The notes under the pieces were generated by a model that had not been told where the DNA came from, searched no databases, and worked only from the letters and a program-made list of their open reading frames with translations. DNA of 64,000 nt from JANQEU01 sp965228045 (GTDB lineage Bacteria > Bacteroidota > Bacteroidia > Cytophagales > Cyclobacteriaceae), in contig OZ245789.1 of NCBI GenBank assembly GCA_965228045.1, positions 2,666,001 through 2,730,000 on the forward strand. The letters run 5' to 3'. How positions within the stretch are numbered: position 1 is the stretch's first letter; each line of letters opens with the position of its first letter. Positions 39,813 to 49,390 of the stretch are shown in pieces. The position numbers were made by a program, and so were the translations under genes.

Positions 39813-40265
39813 TCAGGACCTCATTTTATCAAGCAATCGGTTAAGCTCTGCACATTCCTCTTCCGTTAGATTGTTGACTTTTTTCTCCCAAAAAATAAGT
39901 TCACCATCAATCTGCTCCAGCAAATCAAGACCTTGTTGGCTAATGATCACATCCACTGCCCGTCTATCGGAAGGACATTGACGACGCTCCACCAATTTCT
40001 TTGCTACAAGCTTATCTACGATCCTGGAAGCATTTGAGCTTTTGTCCAACATTCTTTCGATCAGAAGGTTAACTGTGGATGTGCCAGGATACTGACCTCT
40101 CAATATTCTCAGAATATTATACTGCGGAACAGTAAGGTCATGTGGTTTAAAAAAAGAGAGCTGTTTTTGATGAAAATAATTATGTGTGTAAATGAGATTT
40201 ACAATGCTCTTATTACGCTCACTTTTGAACTTTGTCTGTAATATGTCTTTTTCTAGATTCCCCAT
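39813..40265 (-). CDS. MarR-family transcriptional regulator
   Basis: 150-aa winged-helix repressor or activator. The core runs from LTVPQYNILRILRGQ through TSTVNLLIERMLDKSSNASRIVDKLVAKKLVERR. The recognition helix is DKSSNASRIVDKL, and the beta-wing RRQCPSDRRAVDVIISQQG is a MarR hallmark. A single Cys sits in the wing (QCPSDRR) and might sense oxidants, as in some MarR proteins. The gene is divergent from pyrG and convergent with the universal stress gene. Its targets are unknown. Confidence 0.9.
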   Translation of the reverse strand: MGNLEKDILQTKFKSERNKSIVNLIYTHNYFHQKQLSFFKPHDLTVPQYNILRILRGQYPGTSTVNLLIERMLDKSSNASRIVDKLVAKKLVERRQCPSDRRAVDVIISQQGLDLLEQIDGELIFWEKKVNNLTEEECAELNRLLDKMRS

Positions 40266-40405
40266 TGTTTAATACATAGACATTATATGTAACGACAATC
40301 AAATTGATATGGTTTAGCAATATAGTCAAAAACGGCCCAAAAATGCGTTGCGAGGATTTTCGGATATTAAATCCCTCACTCTGTAGTATATTCGGTATTG
40401 TCGCA

Positions 40406-40418
40406 TAACTTTGCATCC
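40406..40418 (+). promoter_or_regulatory. Putative promoter of pyrG
   Basis: TAACTTTG (40406-40413) fits TAnnTTTG and predicts a start about 24 bases before the ATG at 40444. The extended 13-mer matches the promoter at 38871 exactly. Confidence 0.55.
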
Positions 40419-40443
40419 CGTAACAACACTTAGCGAACTTTTA

Positions 40444-42075
40444 ATGTCCAAGGTTAAATACATTTTTGTTACGGGCGGGGTAACTTCATCTCTAGGCAAA
40501 GGCATCATTGCCGCTTCTCTCGGAAAACTACTTCAGGCAAGGGGATTCAGGGTTACCATCCAAAAATTTGATCCTTATATAAACATTGATCCGGGTACGC
40601 TTAATCCATATGAACATGGGGAATGCTACGTGACGGATGACGGCGCTGAAACGGACCTGGACCTTGGCCATTATGAACGATTTTTGAATGTTCCAACCTC
40701 CCAGAACAATAACATAACCACTGGCCGTATTTATGATAATGTTATTCAGAAAGAACGTGCCGGAGAGTTCTTAGGAAAGACAGTTCAGGTCATCCCTCAC
40801 ATTACCGATGAGATCAAGGACAACATTTACAAACTTGGTGAAACTGGTAATTACGATATCATAATCACAGAAATTGGCGGCTGCGTTGGGGACATTGAAT
40901 CTCTACCCTTTATAGAAGCAGTAAGACAGGCCAGATTGGAATTGGGCCCCAATAATGTAGTAGCCATTCACCTGACACTTATCCCCTATTTGAAGGCTGC
41001 CGGTGAACTCAAAACGAAACCAACGCAACATTCCGTTAAAGAATTACTCGAGTCCGGTATCCAGCCGGACATTCTGGTTTGCAGATCGGAATATCATCTT
41101 GCTCCTGATATTCGGAGAAAGCTTGCCCTCTTCTGCAACGTACCCGTAGGGTCGGTAATAGAATCCATCGATGCTGATACGATCTATGATGTGCCTATTT
41201 TGATGCGGAAGGAGAAACTGGACGAGCGGGTCCTTCAGAAACTGAAACTGAAGCACAAGAGAGAGCCAAAAATAGAGGCATGGAAAGACTTTTTGGGTAA
41301 ACTGAAGAATCCAACGGAAGAAGTAAGTGTCGGTTTGATCGGAAAGTATGTGGAACTAAAGGACTCATACAAATCCATTGCAGAATCTTTTGTTCATGCC
41401 GGGGCAGCAAATGATTGCAAGGTTGATGTGAAGTGGATCCATGCGGAAGAGTTGAATGCTGAAAACATTGACAAATTGCTTGGTGGATTAAGTGGGATAT
41501 TGGTTGCTCCGGGATTTGGTGAAAGAGGCATTGAAGGGAAAATTCAGGCAGTCAAATATGCGAGGGAAAATGAGATACCTTTTTTCGGAATTTGTCTGGG
41601 ATTGCAATGTGCTGTGATTGAATTTGCAAGGAATGTGCTGGGAATGAAAAAGGCCAATTCTACGGAAATGGACCCTAAAACCAAATATCCCGTAATAGAT
41701 TTGATGGAAGAACAGAAGAGCGTGGTAAATTACGGCGGCACTATGCGACTAGGTGCTTATGATTGTCAACTCAAAAAAGGCTCAAAAGCATATAGCATAT
41801 ACGGACATGGAAAGATAAGTGAACGACACAGGCACAGGTATGAATTTAATAGCTCCTATCTCGAACAATTTGAAAAGGAGGGCTTCATGGCATCAGGAAC
41901 CAACCCTGAGACAGGTCTGGTAGAAATAATGGAGTTGCAAAATCACCCGTGGTTTGTAGGTTCACAATTTCACCCCGAATTAAAGTCAACAGTGGCAAAT
42001 CCACACCCTCTTTTCTCAAAATTTATAAAAGCCGCTTTGGTCCACAAAAGTGTGCTTGAAAGTGAAATAGCCTGA
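40444..42075 (+). CDS. pyrG: CTP synthase
   Basis: 543 aa from the ATG at 40444 (MSKVKYIFVTGGVTSSLGKG). A 33-base-longer TTG-started frame is not needed. It makes CTP from UTP, ATP and glutamine. The N-terminal synthetase domain has GGVTSSLGKGI and KFDPYINIDPGT. The C-terminal class I glutamine amidotransferase has nucleophile Cys384 in FFGICLGLQCAV and the His/Glu pair in GSQFHPELKS. Length is typical. yidC follows 31 bases later, so the two are likely co-transcribed. Confidence 0.97.
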   Translation: MSKVKYIFVTGGVTSSLGKGIIAASLGKLLQARGFRVTIQKFDPYINIDPGTLNPYEHGECYVTDDGAETDLDLGHYERFLNVPTSQNNNITTGRIYDNVIQKERAGEFLGKTVQVIPHITDEIKDNIYKLGETGNYDIIITEIGGCVGDIESLPFIEAVRQARLELGPNNVVAIHLTLIPYLKAAGELKTKPTQHSVKELLESGIQPDILVCRSEYHLAPDIRRKLALFCNVPVGSVIESIDADTIYDVPILMRKEKLDERVLQKLKLKHKREPKIEAWKDFLGKLKNPTEEVSVGLIGKYVELKDSYKSIAESFVHAGAANDCKVDVKWIHAEELNAENIDKLLGGLSGILVAPGFGERGIEGKIQAVKYARENEIPFFGICLGLQCAVIEFARNVLGMKKANSTEMDPKTKYPVIDLMEEQKSVVNYGGTMRLGAYDCQLKKGSKAYSIYGHGKISERHRHRYEFNSSYLEQFEKEGFMASGTNPETGLVEIMELQNHPWFVGSQFHPELKSTVANPHPLFSKFIKAALVHKSVLESEIA

Positions 42076-42106
42076 TAAATACGATTAGTAAGGCGAAAAT
42101 TTAATT

Positions 42107-43921
42107 ATGGATAGAAATCAATTTATAGGTCTGTTATTGATGCTGGTAATGATTACGGTCTATTTCCAGTTTTTTGCTCCGGAAGTACCGGAACCACCTC
42201 AGGAAGTTGATAACGCTCCGGTATCTGCCGATAGCATTGCTGCATCTGAGCCTGCTCAGGAAGAAAGTCAGACAGCCGCTCAAATGTCGGATTCCGCGAT
42301 CAGCGAACTGAATAAATTAAAATATGGAGTATTTTCTGCAGCTTCAGCCGGTACAGAGAAATTGGAAACTCTTGAAAATGAGAACATTAAAGTAACCTTC
42401 TCATCTAAAGGTGGACTTATTAAGGAAGTTCAACTAAAGGATTATGAAAAATACGATGGGTCTCCTTTGATCCTGGTAGATGATCAGCATTCCATTAACC
42501 TGTATTTCCAGCATCTTTCGAAACAGGTCAATATGAATGACCTTTACCTTACAGGCAACACACGCTCCTACTCTGACAGTACACAATTAACATTCACCCT
42601 GAGTGCCAATGGAGGTGTACTAAAACAGATCTATACATTACCTAAGTCAGGCTTTGAATTGAAATACCGTTTGGAATCTTCTGGATTCGAGAGGCAGGTG
42701 GATCCCACTAACCTGACCTTTATATGGAATGCCAGCCTCCCAAAACTGGAAACAGATCTCAAGGACGCACGTAGCAGGACTTCAATAAATTATTATCTGG
42801 CCAACGGAGAATCCGATTACCTCTCCAGGACTTCTACATCACACGAAGAAGAAACCTTCAACGAAAACATAAAATGGATCACATTCAAACAGAAGTTCTT
42901 TAGCGCCGGTATCATCAGTCAAAAGACATTCCCAGGAGGATACATTTCGGTCGACCCTTCAAATTCTGATGAAGTCGTCAAAAGAGGTTCAATTCAAACC
43001 GAAATTCCTTTTACAAACATAGCATCAAATGAGGCTTCTTTCACTTTTTATTTTGGTCCCAATGACTATAATATCCTAAAGAACGTCACAGAAGGGTTTT
43101 CTGATAATGTGGAATTAGGGTGGTTCTTTCTTCCAGCAATCAACAAGTACCTAATCATACCAATATTCAATTTTCTCGAGCTATTCATCGGAAACTATGG
43201 CCTTATCATCATTGTGATGGTCATTCTTATTCGTTTGATCCTCTCTCCTCTTACATACAGTTCGCACATTTCCATGGCAAAAATGCGGGTACTGAAACCT
43301 GAGCTGGATGCCATCAAAGAAAGACATGACGGTGACATGCAAAAGGCTCAGACGGAGCAGATGGATTTATACAGAAAAGCCGGTATTAATCCATTGTCAG
43401 GATGTATTCCGGTTTTACTGCAAATGCCTATTCTGGTTTCCCTTTTCTATTTTATCCCGGCAGCAATCGAGCTTAGGATGGAATCGTTTCTTTGGGCCAA
43501 GGACTTGTCCACCTATGACAGCATTCTTAACCTGCCCTTCACCATTCCTTTCTATGGGGATCATGTGAGTTTATTCACGTTACTGATGGCTGGGTCAACC
43601 ATATTATACACTATGGCCAATTCCCAGATGACTACCGTTCAGGGACCAATGAAGACCCTTCAGTACATCATGCCGGTCATGCTGCTATTTTTCTTCAACT
43701 CCTACCCGTCAGGATTGTCTTATTACTACTTCATTTCCAACCTGGTATCTTTTGGACAAATCGCATTGTTTAGAAAATTTATCGATGAGGAAAAGATCAA
43801 AAAGGTGATGGAGGAAAATAAGAAGAAGAATCAAAACAAGAAGAAGAGCAAATTCCAGACAAGGTTGGAAGAAGCGATGAAAGCAAATCAGGAAGCTCAG
43901 AAAAAAAGCAAAAAGAAATAA
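42107..43921 (+). CDS. yidC: Membrane protein insertase YidC
   Basis: 604 aa, a long YidC/Oxa1 protein as in Gram-negative bacteria. It has an N-terminal anchor (QFIGLLLMLVMITVYFQFF) and a large periplasmic beta-sandwich domain (about 75-345). The conserved insertase core of five helices starts at about 350 (GLIIIVMVILIRLILSPLTYSS). It contains the conserved Arg of the hydrophilic groove (IRLILSPL). The C-terminal tail is very basic, typical for ribosome contact. Inserts and folds inner-membrane proteins together with SecYEG. Located after pyrG, a common arrangement in this phylum. Confidence 0.96.
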   Translation: MDRNQFIGLLLMLVMITVYFQFFAPEVPEPPQEVDNAPVSADSIAASEPAQEESQTAAQMSDSAISELNKLKYGVFSAASAGTEKLETLENENIKVTFSSKGGLIKEVQLKDYEKYDGSPLILVDDQHSINLYFQHLSKQVNMNDLYLTGNTRSYSDSTQLTFTLSANGGVLKQIYTLPKSGFELKYRLESSGFERQVDPTNLTFIWNASLPKLETDLKDARSRTSINYYLANGESDYLSRTSTSHEEETFNENIKWITFKQKFFSAGIISQKTFPGGYISVDPSNSDEVVKRGSIQTEIPFTNIASNEASFTFYFGPNDYNILKNVTEGFSDNVELGWFFLPAINKYLIIPIFNFLELFIGNYGLIIIVMVILIRLILSPLTYSSHISMAKMRVLKPELDAIKERHDGDMQKAQTEQMDLYRKAGINPLSGCIPVLLQMPILVSLFYFIPAAIELRMESFLWAKDLSTYDSILNLPFTIPFYGDHVSLFTLLMAGSTILYTMANSQMTTVQGPMKTLQYIMPVMLLFFFNSYPSGLSYYYFISNLVSFGQIALFRKFIDEEKIKKVMEENKKKNQNKKKSKFQTRLEEAMKANQEAQKKSKKK

Positions 43922-44041
43922 TTAATTATTTACTTCAACTTCTTTTCCTAATTCTTTGACATCCAACCATCTATATTTCACAGACGGATACTAAAGATTT
44001 TTTCTTTGAAATTACCGTAGTTTAGTTCCTGTCTTGTTGGA

Positions 44042-44049
44042 TATATTTG
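44042..44049 (+). promoter_or_regulatory. Putative promoter of the parA operon
   Basis: TATATTTG fits the -7 consensus TAnnTTTG and lies 36 bases before the parA ATG, in the 164-base gap after yidC. No convincing -33 element was identified. Confidence 0.45.
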
Positions 44050-44085
44050 TGTCCTTTTATTCAATTATCAAAAGAAATCTAATTC

Positions 44086-44862
44086 ATGGGCAAGATCATT
44101 TCAGTGGCTAATCAAAAAGGCGGAGTTGGTAAAACTACTTCAGCTATTAACCTGGCAGCAAGTCTGGCTGCACTGGAATTAAAGACACTGATTGTGGATG
44201 CAGATCCGCAGGCAAACGCCACTTCTGGTGTAGGCCTGGATCCAAAAACCATTGAAGTCAGTGTATACGAATGCATGGTGAATGATGCCAAAGTCGAGGA
44301 CAGCATTGTCAAAACCGGCATCAAGTTTCTGGATATTCTTCCTTCCCATATCGACCTTGTAGGAGCGGAAGTCGAGATGGTAAACATTGAGGAAAGGGAA
44401 AACAAAATGCAACAGGCATTGATGCCAATTAAGGATAATTATGATTTCATCATCATAGACTGCTCTCCTTCCCTTGGCTTGATTACCATCAACGCACTGA
44501 CAGCTTCTGATTCGGTAATTGTGCCCGTGCAGTGCGAATATTTTGCATTAGAAGGTCTGGGTAAGTTGCTGAATACCATTAAGATCATACAGAGCAGACT
44601 CAATATGGAGCTGGAAATCGAAGGTATTTTGCTGACCATGTATGACATACGTCTCAATCTGTCCAATCAGGTAGTTGAAGAAGTAAAACAACACTTCAAA
44701 AGCATGGTTTTTGAAACCATCATTCCGAGAAATATAAAACTAAGCGAATCTCCAAGCTTTGGTGAACCGGCGATTACGCATGATGCCGAAAGCAAAGGAG
44801 CTGTTAGCTACTTAAATCTTGCTAGGGAGATTCTTAAGAGAAACCAGGTAAAGGCAGCCTGA
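44086..44862 (+). CDS. parA: Chromosome partitioning ATPase ParA (Soj)
   Basis: 258-aa deviant-Walker ATPase that moves replicated origins with ParB. The motif KGGVGKTTSAINLAASLA (11-28) includes the signature Lys. Further motifs are VDADPQANATSG and DFIIIDCSPSLGLITINAL. It is the first gene of a tight run: parB starts 1 base later, followed by a DUF5683 protein, dapB and lepB. No canonical parS site was seen in the window, so the origin may be elsewhere. Confidence 0.95.
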   Translation: MGKIISVANQKGGVGKTTSAINLAASLAALELKTLIVDADPQANATSGVGLDPKTIEVSVYECMVNDAKVEDSIVKTGIKFLDILPSHIDLVGAEVEMVNIEERENKMQQALMPIKDNYDFIIIDCSPSLGLITINALTASDSVIVPVQCEYFALEGLGKLLNTIKIIQSRLNMELEIEGILLTMYDIRLNLSNQVVEEVKQHFKSMVFETIIPRNIKLSESPSFGEPAITHDAESKGAVSYLNLAREILKRNQVKAA

Positions 44863-44863
44863 T

Positions 44864-45748
44864 ATGGCAGGTAAGAGAACAGGATTAGGCAAAGGCCTTG
44901 GGGCCCTGCTATCGGATTCCCCGGAAAAAACATCTTTAGCAAGTGACTCAGGAGATAAACCTTCTGGTGGAATCTTTGAAATAAAGGTTTCGCAAATCGA
45001 TGTAAACCCTTTTCAACCAAGAACTGACTTCGATGATGAGGCCTTGGATGAGTTAGCCGAATCTATCAAAGTTCAGGGTATCATTCAACCCATAACCGTC
45101 CGAAGGTTATCTGAAGGGAAATATCAGCTCATCTCCGGAGAAAGAAGGCTTCAGGCATCCAAAAGAGCTGGATTAGATGCCGTGCCGGCTTATGTTAGAG
45201 AAGCAGATGACCAGCAAATGCTGGAAATGGCACTCATTGAAAATATCCAGCGTGAGAATCTTAATGCCATCGAGATAGCTTTAAGTTACCAGAGACTTTT
45301 GACAGAATGTAGTTTAAAGCAGGAAGAACTTGGAGACCGTGTTGGTAAGAAGAGGACGACTGTCAATAACTACCTTCGCTTGTTGAAGCTTCCACCGGAC
45401 ATCCAGGTGGCAATAAGAGACGGGCAACTCTCCATGGGACATGCCAGGGCCATCATTTCTATTGAAGATGTCTCAGCGCAACTTCAGGTTTTCAATAAAA
45501 TCATAAAGGAAGGTCTGTCAGTTCGAAAGGTTGAAGAATTTGTAAGATCCCTGGGAAAGAAGAAAGACAAGCCCACTCCTCCCAGTGTCAGCGAAAATCC
45601 CGAAATTGCACGATTGCAATCAAAATTGTCTTCTCATTTTGGCACTAAGATCAGAATTAAATCCGGACAAAAGGACAAAGGTGAAATTTCGATCCCCTAC
45701 GATTCTACGGACGATCTCAATCGTATCCTGGACATCCTTGACGTTTAA
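44864..45748 (+). CDS. parB: Chromosome partitioning protein ParB
   Basis: 294 aa. It has a basic N-terminus (GKGLGALLSD, ParA-stimulating type), then the CTP-binding ParB domain (IDVNPFQPRTDFDDEALDELAESI, GERRLQASKRAGLDAVPAYVR). A KorB-like helix-turn-helix (about 150-200, LNAIEIALSYQRLL, KKRTTVNNYLRLL) and a C-terminal dimer domain follow. Binds parS and spreads as a CTP-dependent clamp. The end overlaps the next gene by 11 bases. Confidence 0.95.
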   Translation: MAGKRTGLGKGLGALLSDSPEKTSLASDSGDKPSGGIFEIKVSQIDVNPFQPRTDFDDEALDELAESIKVQGIIQPITVRRLSEGKYQLISGERRLQASKRAGLDAVPAYVREADDQQMLEMALIENIQRENLNAIEIALSYQRLLTECSLKQEELGDRVGKKRTTVNNYLRLLKLPPDIQVAIRDGQLSMGHARAIISIEDVSAQLQVFNKIIKEGLSVRKVEEFVRSLGKKKDKPTPPSVSENPEIARLQSKLSSHFGTKIRIKSGQKDKGEISIPYDSTDDLNRILDILDV

Positions 45749-46337
45749 GTTCCGACTTTCGATTCTAGCCGGTTTTCTAATCCTATCCCTTTCCGGACAA
45801 TGCCAGGACATTGAATTGGATACAGCATTTATCTACGATGACTCCCAGGATTCAATTCTGTTTCAAACGATTGTGGATAACGATCCCAATAAAGCCGCCC
45901 TTTATTCGGCAGTGCTACCGGGGCTTGGTCAGATTTACAACGGTCAGGCATGGAAGGTACCTATCATATATGGTGGCGCTATGGTTTTTGCACATTTCAT
46001 TCGATTTAACCATGAGATGTATAACCAATTTAGAAGTGCCCAGATCGCAATTCTGGATTCTGATGATGCCACAGTAAACCCTTTCGAAGCTTATCGACCA
46101 GGCGCTTTTCAGGATAAAAACATCGCCAGAAATACGGAATTTTTTCGACGAAACAGGGATTTTATGATCATTCTATCCGCAGCATTTTACCTGATCAATA
46201 TTGCCGAAGCCCATATTGCGGCGCATTTGAAAGAATTCGATGTCAATCAGGAGCTTTCCATGCATTTACGACCTTCAATTGAATCCAGTCCATTAATTTC
46301 GCGAACTGCAGGATTATCATTGGTAATCGAGTTTTGA
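45738..46337 (+). CDS. DUF5683 family membrane protein
   Basis: 199 aa from a TTG at 45738 overlapping the parB end. That start gives a clean signal peptide (MTFKFRLSILAGFLILSLSGQCQ), whereas longer in-frame starts run through parB. The mature part has the family pattern KAALYSAVLPGLGQIYNGQAWKVPIIYGG, a second hydrophobic segment (FMIILSAAFYLINIAEAHIAAHL) and an outer-membrane-like ending. DUF5683 between parB and dapB is a recurrent Bacteroidota order. Function unknown; envelope location is likely. Confidence 0.85.
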   Translation: MTFKFRLSILAGFLILSLSGQCQDIELDTAFIYDDSQDSILFQTIVDNDPNKAALYSAVLPGLGQIYNGQAWKVPIIYGGAMVFAHFIRFNHEMYNQFRSAQIAILDSDDATVNPFEAYRPGAFQDKNIARNTEFFRRNRDFMIILSAAFYLINIAEAHIAAHLKEFDVNQELSMHLRPSIESSPLISRTAGLSLVIEF

Positions 46338-46339
46338 CA

Positions 46340-47053
46340 ATGAAAATAGGATTAATCGGCTATGGTAAAATGGGAAAGGAAATCGAAAAGATTCTTCTCG
46401 ACAGAGGACACGAAGTTCCTGTCATCATTGATGCCAATAACTCCGATGACATACATAATCTGACTGGAATAGATGTAGCCATAGAGTTCACAACTCCGGA
46501 AACTGCTTTTTCTAACCTGAAAACATGTATCAGTCAGGGTGTACCGGTCATTTCCGGAACGACAGGCTGGCTTGAAAAAAGGGCCGAGCTAGAGAAGTAC
46601 TGCACCGAACAGAATGGAGCTTTCTTTTACGCTTCTAATTTTAGTCTTGGTGTTAACCTTTTTTTCAAGTTAAACACCTATCTCGCGCAGGTGATGGAAA
46701 GACATTCGGAATACAAAGTGTCGATAGAAGAAGTCCATCATACAGAAAAAAAAGATAAGCCAAGTGGGACGGCCATTTGTCTGGCTGAGCAGATATTGGA
46801 TAGCAATAAGGCTCTTAATTCATGGAAACTGGATGCCGATCCCAATTCATCTGCCATTCCTGTCACCGCCAAAAGAGAAAAAGATGTAGCTGGTACTCAT
46901 ACCATAACTTATGAGTCTGTTACCGATAAAATAGAAATAACACACTTAGCAAAAAGTCGCAAAGGTTTTGCCATGGGAGCCGTTTTAGTAGCAGAATGGA
47001 TCGCAGGTAAGAGAGGAATCTTCTCCATGGACGACTTTTTAAATATTAATTAA
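46340..47053 (+). CDS. dapB: 4-hydroxy-tetrahydrodipicolinate reductase
   Basis: 237 aa from the ATG at 46340, two bases after the upstream stop. Catalyses the NAD(P)H reduction step of lysine and diaminopimelate synthesis, needed for peptidoglycan. The Rossmann motif is IGLIGYGKMGKEI, followed by FTTPETAF and SGTTGWLE. The catalytic region is EVHHTEKKDKPSGTA (active-site His and Lys). Near the end comes AGTHTITYES. Typical short DapB of Bacteroidota. In an operon with parAB and lepB. Confidence 0.95.
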   Translation: MKIGLIGYGKMGKEIEKILLDRGHEVPVIIDANNSDDIHNLTGIDVAIEFTTPETAFSNLKTCISQGVPVISGTTGWLEKRAELEKYCTEQNGAFFYASNFSLGVNLFFKLNTYLAQVMERHSEYKVSIEEVHHTEKKDKPSGTAICLAEQILDSNKALNSWKLDADPNSSAIPVTAKREKDVAGTHTITYESVTDKIEITHLAKSRKGFAMGAVLVAEWIAGKRGIFSMDDFLNIN

Positions 47054-47057
47054 CCCA

Positions 47058-48491
47058 ATGTATTACAACGATTTTAGTTTTATCAGTGTATTGATATTTG
47101 TTCTGGGATGGTACATCCTACAGGGCCTGGCTTATTACAAGTTCTTCGAAAAAGCTGGTGAAGCAGGTTGGATTGGATTTATACCTTTTTATAATTATTT
47201 CATCCACTTAAAAATCGTCGGTCGACCACTTTGGTGGATTGCACTTTTATTTGTTCCTGTAGTTAATTTCTTTGTGGCTTTGACCATGCACCTGGATTTG
47301 CTCAAGTCCTTTGGGCGATATACTTATTTTGACCAGGCTTTTGGAGTGATTTTGGCTCCATTTTATATGGTTTATGTTGCCTTTGGCAATACTGAATACC
47401 GCGGTAAGGCTACCGAGATCAAGAAAGAAAAGAAAACCACCGCGCAGGAATGGTTTGAGGCAATCGTATTTGCTGTTTTCGCAGCGACCTTTATCAGATG
47501 GGTATTTATGGAGGCTTATGTGATCCCTACCCCATCCATGGAGCGATCACTTCTAGTTGGTGATTTTCTGTTTGTCAGCAAGATAGAATATGGTCCGCGT
47601 TCACCGAAAACACCAATCCAGATTCCTCTTACCCATGCTAAAATTTGGGGTACGGAGCTTTCTTCGTATACGGATGTTATACAATTGCCTCAGTTGCGCT
47701 TCCCCGCACTGGGAGAAGTAGAGAGAAGAGATGTAGTGGTATTTAACTATCCGCCGGAATTTGAGCATCCCAAGGATTTAAGAACACATTATATCAAAAG
47801 ATGTGTGGCCCTGCCCGGTGATATTCTGGAGGTTCGTGAAGGACGTGTGTTCGTCAATGGAGAATCCCAGGAAGATCCGGCACTGATGCAAATGCGATAT
47901 TTTGTTCAAACTGACCAGGTAATACGGGACCGAATCTTTGAAGATTATGGTGTTTGGGAGTATCAGCAAACCATGGATGCAGTAGGTAATAGAGGCTACT
48001 ATGTACTTACTACCGGTGAGGTAGCCGATAAGTTGAAAGCACTTGACTTCATCAGGGAGGTAAGGCTAATGATCCAGGCCGAAGATCGACCGGATCCACA
48101 GATATTTCCCGATGCCAGGTATTTTCCGTGGAATGCGGACAATTACGGTCCATTGGAGATACCGTACAATGGCATGACGATTCAGCTTGATGAGGAAACC
48201 GTTGCCAAATACGGATCGACCATCAAGAATTATGAGGAGGTCGGTGAGGTAAGGATCAATGAGGGCACTCTTTCCATCGATGGAGAAAATCAATCATCCT
48301 ACACCTTCAAAAAGGACTACTACTTCATGATGGGTGATAACCGGCACAATTCCCTTGATTCCAGGTTTTTTGGATTTGTCTCAGAAGACTTCATCGTCGG
48401 AGAAGCTTCTTTCATCTGGATGAGTATCGATGACAAAGCCGGATTCTTCAATAAGATCCGCTGGAGCCGATTGTTCCAGGGTATTGATTGA
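47058..48491 (+). CDS. lepB: Signal peptidase I with extra N-terminal membrane domain
   Basis: 477 aa. The C-terminal S26 domain has catalytic Ser160 in IPTPSMERSLLVGD and Lys247 in THYIKRCVALPGD, plus a late box MGDNRHNSLDSRFFG. Residues 1 to about 115 form an additional module with about three membrane helices (VLIFVLGWYILQGLAYYKFFEKAGEAGWIGFIPFYNYF), a DUF5684-like domain seen in several Bacteroidota signal peptidases. A large insert lies between the catalytic boxes. Cleaves Sec and Tat signal peptides at the periplasmic face. Last gene of the parA operon. Confidence 0.92.
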   Translation: MYYNDFSFISVLIFVLGWYILQGLAYYKFFEKAGEAGWIGFIPFYNYFIHLKIVGRPLWWIALLFVPVVNFFVALTMHLDLLKSFGRYTYFDQAFGVILAPFYMVYVAFGNTEYRGKATEIKKEKKTTAQEWFEAIVFAVFAATFIRWVFMEAYVIPTPSMERSLLVGDFLFVSKIEYGPRSPKTPIQIPLTHAKIWGTELSSYTDVIQLPQLRFPALGEVERRDVVVFNYPPEFEHPKDLRTHYIKRCVALPGDILEVREGRVFVNGESQEDPALMQMRYFVQTDQVIRDRIFEDYGVWEYQQTMDAVGNRGYYVLTTGEVADKLKALDFIREVRLMIQAEDRPDPQIFPDARYFPWNADNYGPLEIPYNGMTIQLDEETVAKYGSTIKNYEEVGEVRINEGTLSIDGENQSSYTFKKDYYFMMGDNRHNSLDSRFFGFVSEDFIVGEASFIWMSIDDKAGFFNKIRWSRLFQGID

Positions 48492-48638
48492 GTTAGGATT
48501 TTCGTATAAATACCTGACTACGGCCAACAATATAAAGAGAGTTCCCAAAATAAGTAAGATAAGCCCGAACATACTCAGGCAGCCTTTTGCCCTACTCTTG
48601 TTCTCTTTATCAGGCATATAGTGATGAAATACAGCCAT
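48381..48638 (-). CDS. Small single-pass membrane protein
   Basis: 85 aa (or 78 from an ATG at 48617). One strong membrane helix, LSMFGLILLILGTLFILLAVVRYLYENP, is followed by an acidic tail. The last 111 bases overlap the lepB coding end on the opposite strand, so part of the tail may be shaped by lepB. The start is 4 bases from the end of ung on the same strand, placing it in the ung transcript. No family recognised. The convincing membrane helix outside the overlap supports it. Confidence 0.55.
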   Translation of the reverse strand: MAVFHHYMPDKENKSRAKGCLSMFGLILLILGTLFILLAVVRYLYENPNSINTLEQSAPADLIEESGFVIDTHPDERSFSDDEVF

Positions 48639-48641
48639 TAG

Positions 48642-49313
48642 TTAGTCTATTCTCCAATTGATAGTTTCAACACCTTTGGAATTCAGGTATTCGTTCGTCT
48701 TGCTGAAATGCTTATTTCCAAGGAAACCCCGATTCGCAGAAAATGGTGACGGATGGGGTGATTTTAGGACATAGTGTTTGATTGAATCTATCACCTCCCC
48801 CTTTCTCTGTGCATACGCTCCCCAGAGCAGAAAAACCACGTTGTCCTTTTTTTCTGAGATAAGCTGTATTACACGGTCTGTGAACAACTCCCAACCTTTA
48901 TTCTGGTGAGAGCCTGGTTGATGGGCACGGACCGTCAGTGTTGCATTCAGCAAAAGCACTCCCTGTTCGGCCCATGGCAACAAGTAACCATGATCCGGAA
49001 TTGGAATATCGAGATCGCTTTTCAATTCTTTATAGATGTTTACCAGGGATGGCGGCACCGTGACTCCTTTATTAACGGAAAAACATAATCCATGTGCCTG
49101 GCCATTGCCATGATATGGGTCCTGGCCCAATATTACAACTTTCACCTGTTCAAATGGACAATGATCAAACGCAGAAAAAATCTGACTTCCGGGTGGAAAG
49201 ATCGTTTGTGTTTTATACTCGTTTTTCACAAAGTCAGTCAGGGTTTTAAAGTACTCCTTCTTAAATTCTTCCTTTAAAAGTGCCTTCCAACTCTCGTGAA
49301 TTTTTACCTCCAT
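48642..49313 (-). CDS. ung: Uracil-DNA glycosylase
   Basis: 223-aa family 1 enzyme that removes uracil from DNA to begin base excision repair. The water-activating loop is GQDPYHGNGQAHG (catalytic Asp at 65). LLLNATLTVRAHQPGSH carries the uracil-binding Asn. HPSPFSANRGF is the minor-groove intercalation loop with the second catalytic His. Typical length and complete motifs. Divergent from apaG with 77 bases between. Confidence 0.96.
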   Translation of the reverse strand: MEVKIHESWKALLKEEFKKEYFKTLTDFVKNEYKTQTIFPPGSQIFSAFDHCPFEQVKVVILGQDPYHGNGQAHGLCFSVNKGVTVPPSLVNIYKELKSDLDIPIPDHGYLLPWAEQGVLLLNATLTVRAHQPGSHQNKGWELFTDRVIQLISEKKDNVVFLLWGAYAQRKGEVIDSIKHYVLKSPHPSPFSANRGFLGNKHFSKTNEYLNSKGVETINWRID

Positions 49314-49390
49314 CTACTTGTTAAGTTTGTTTCGAAATTTGCTAAAATTAATTTCAAATGCATATATTACCCACGATTTTAAAAAGCTGA

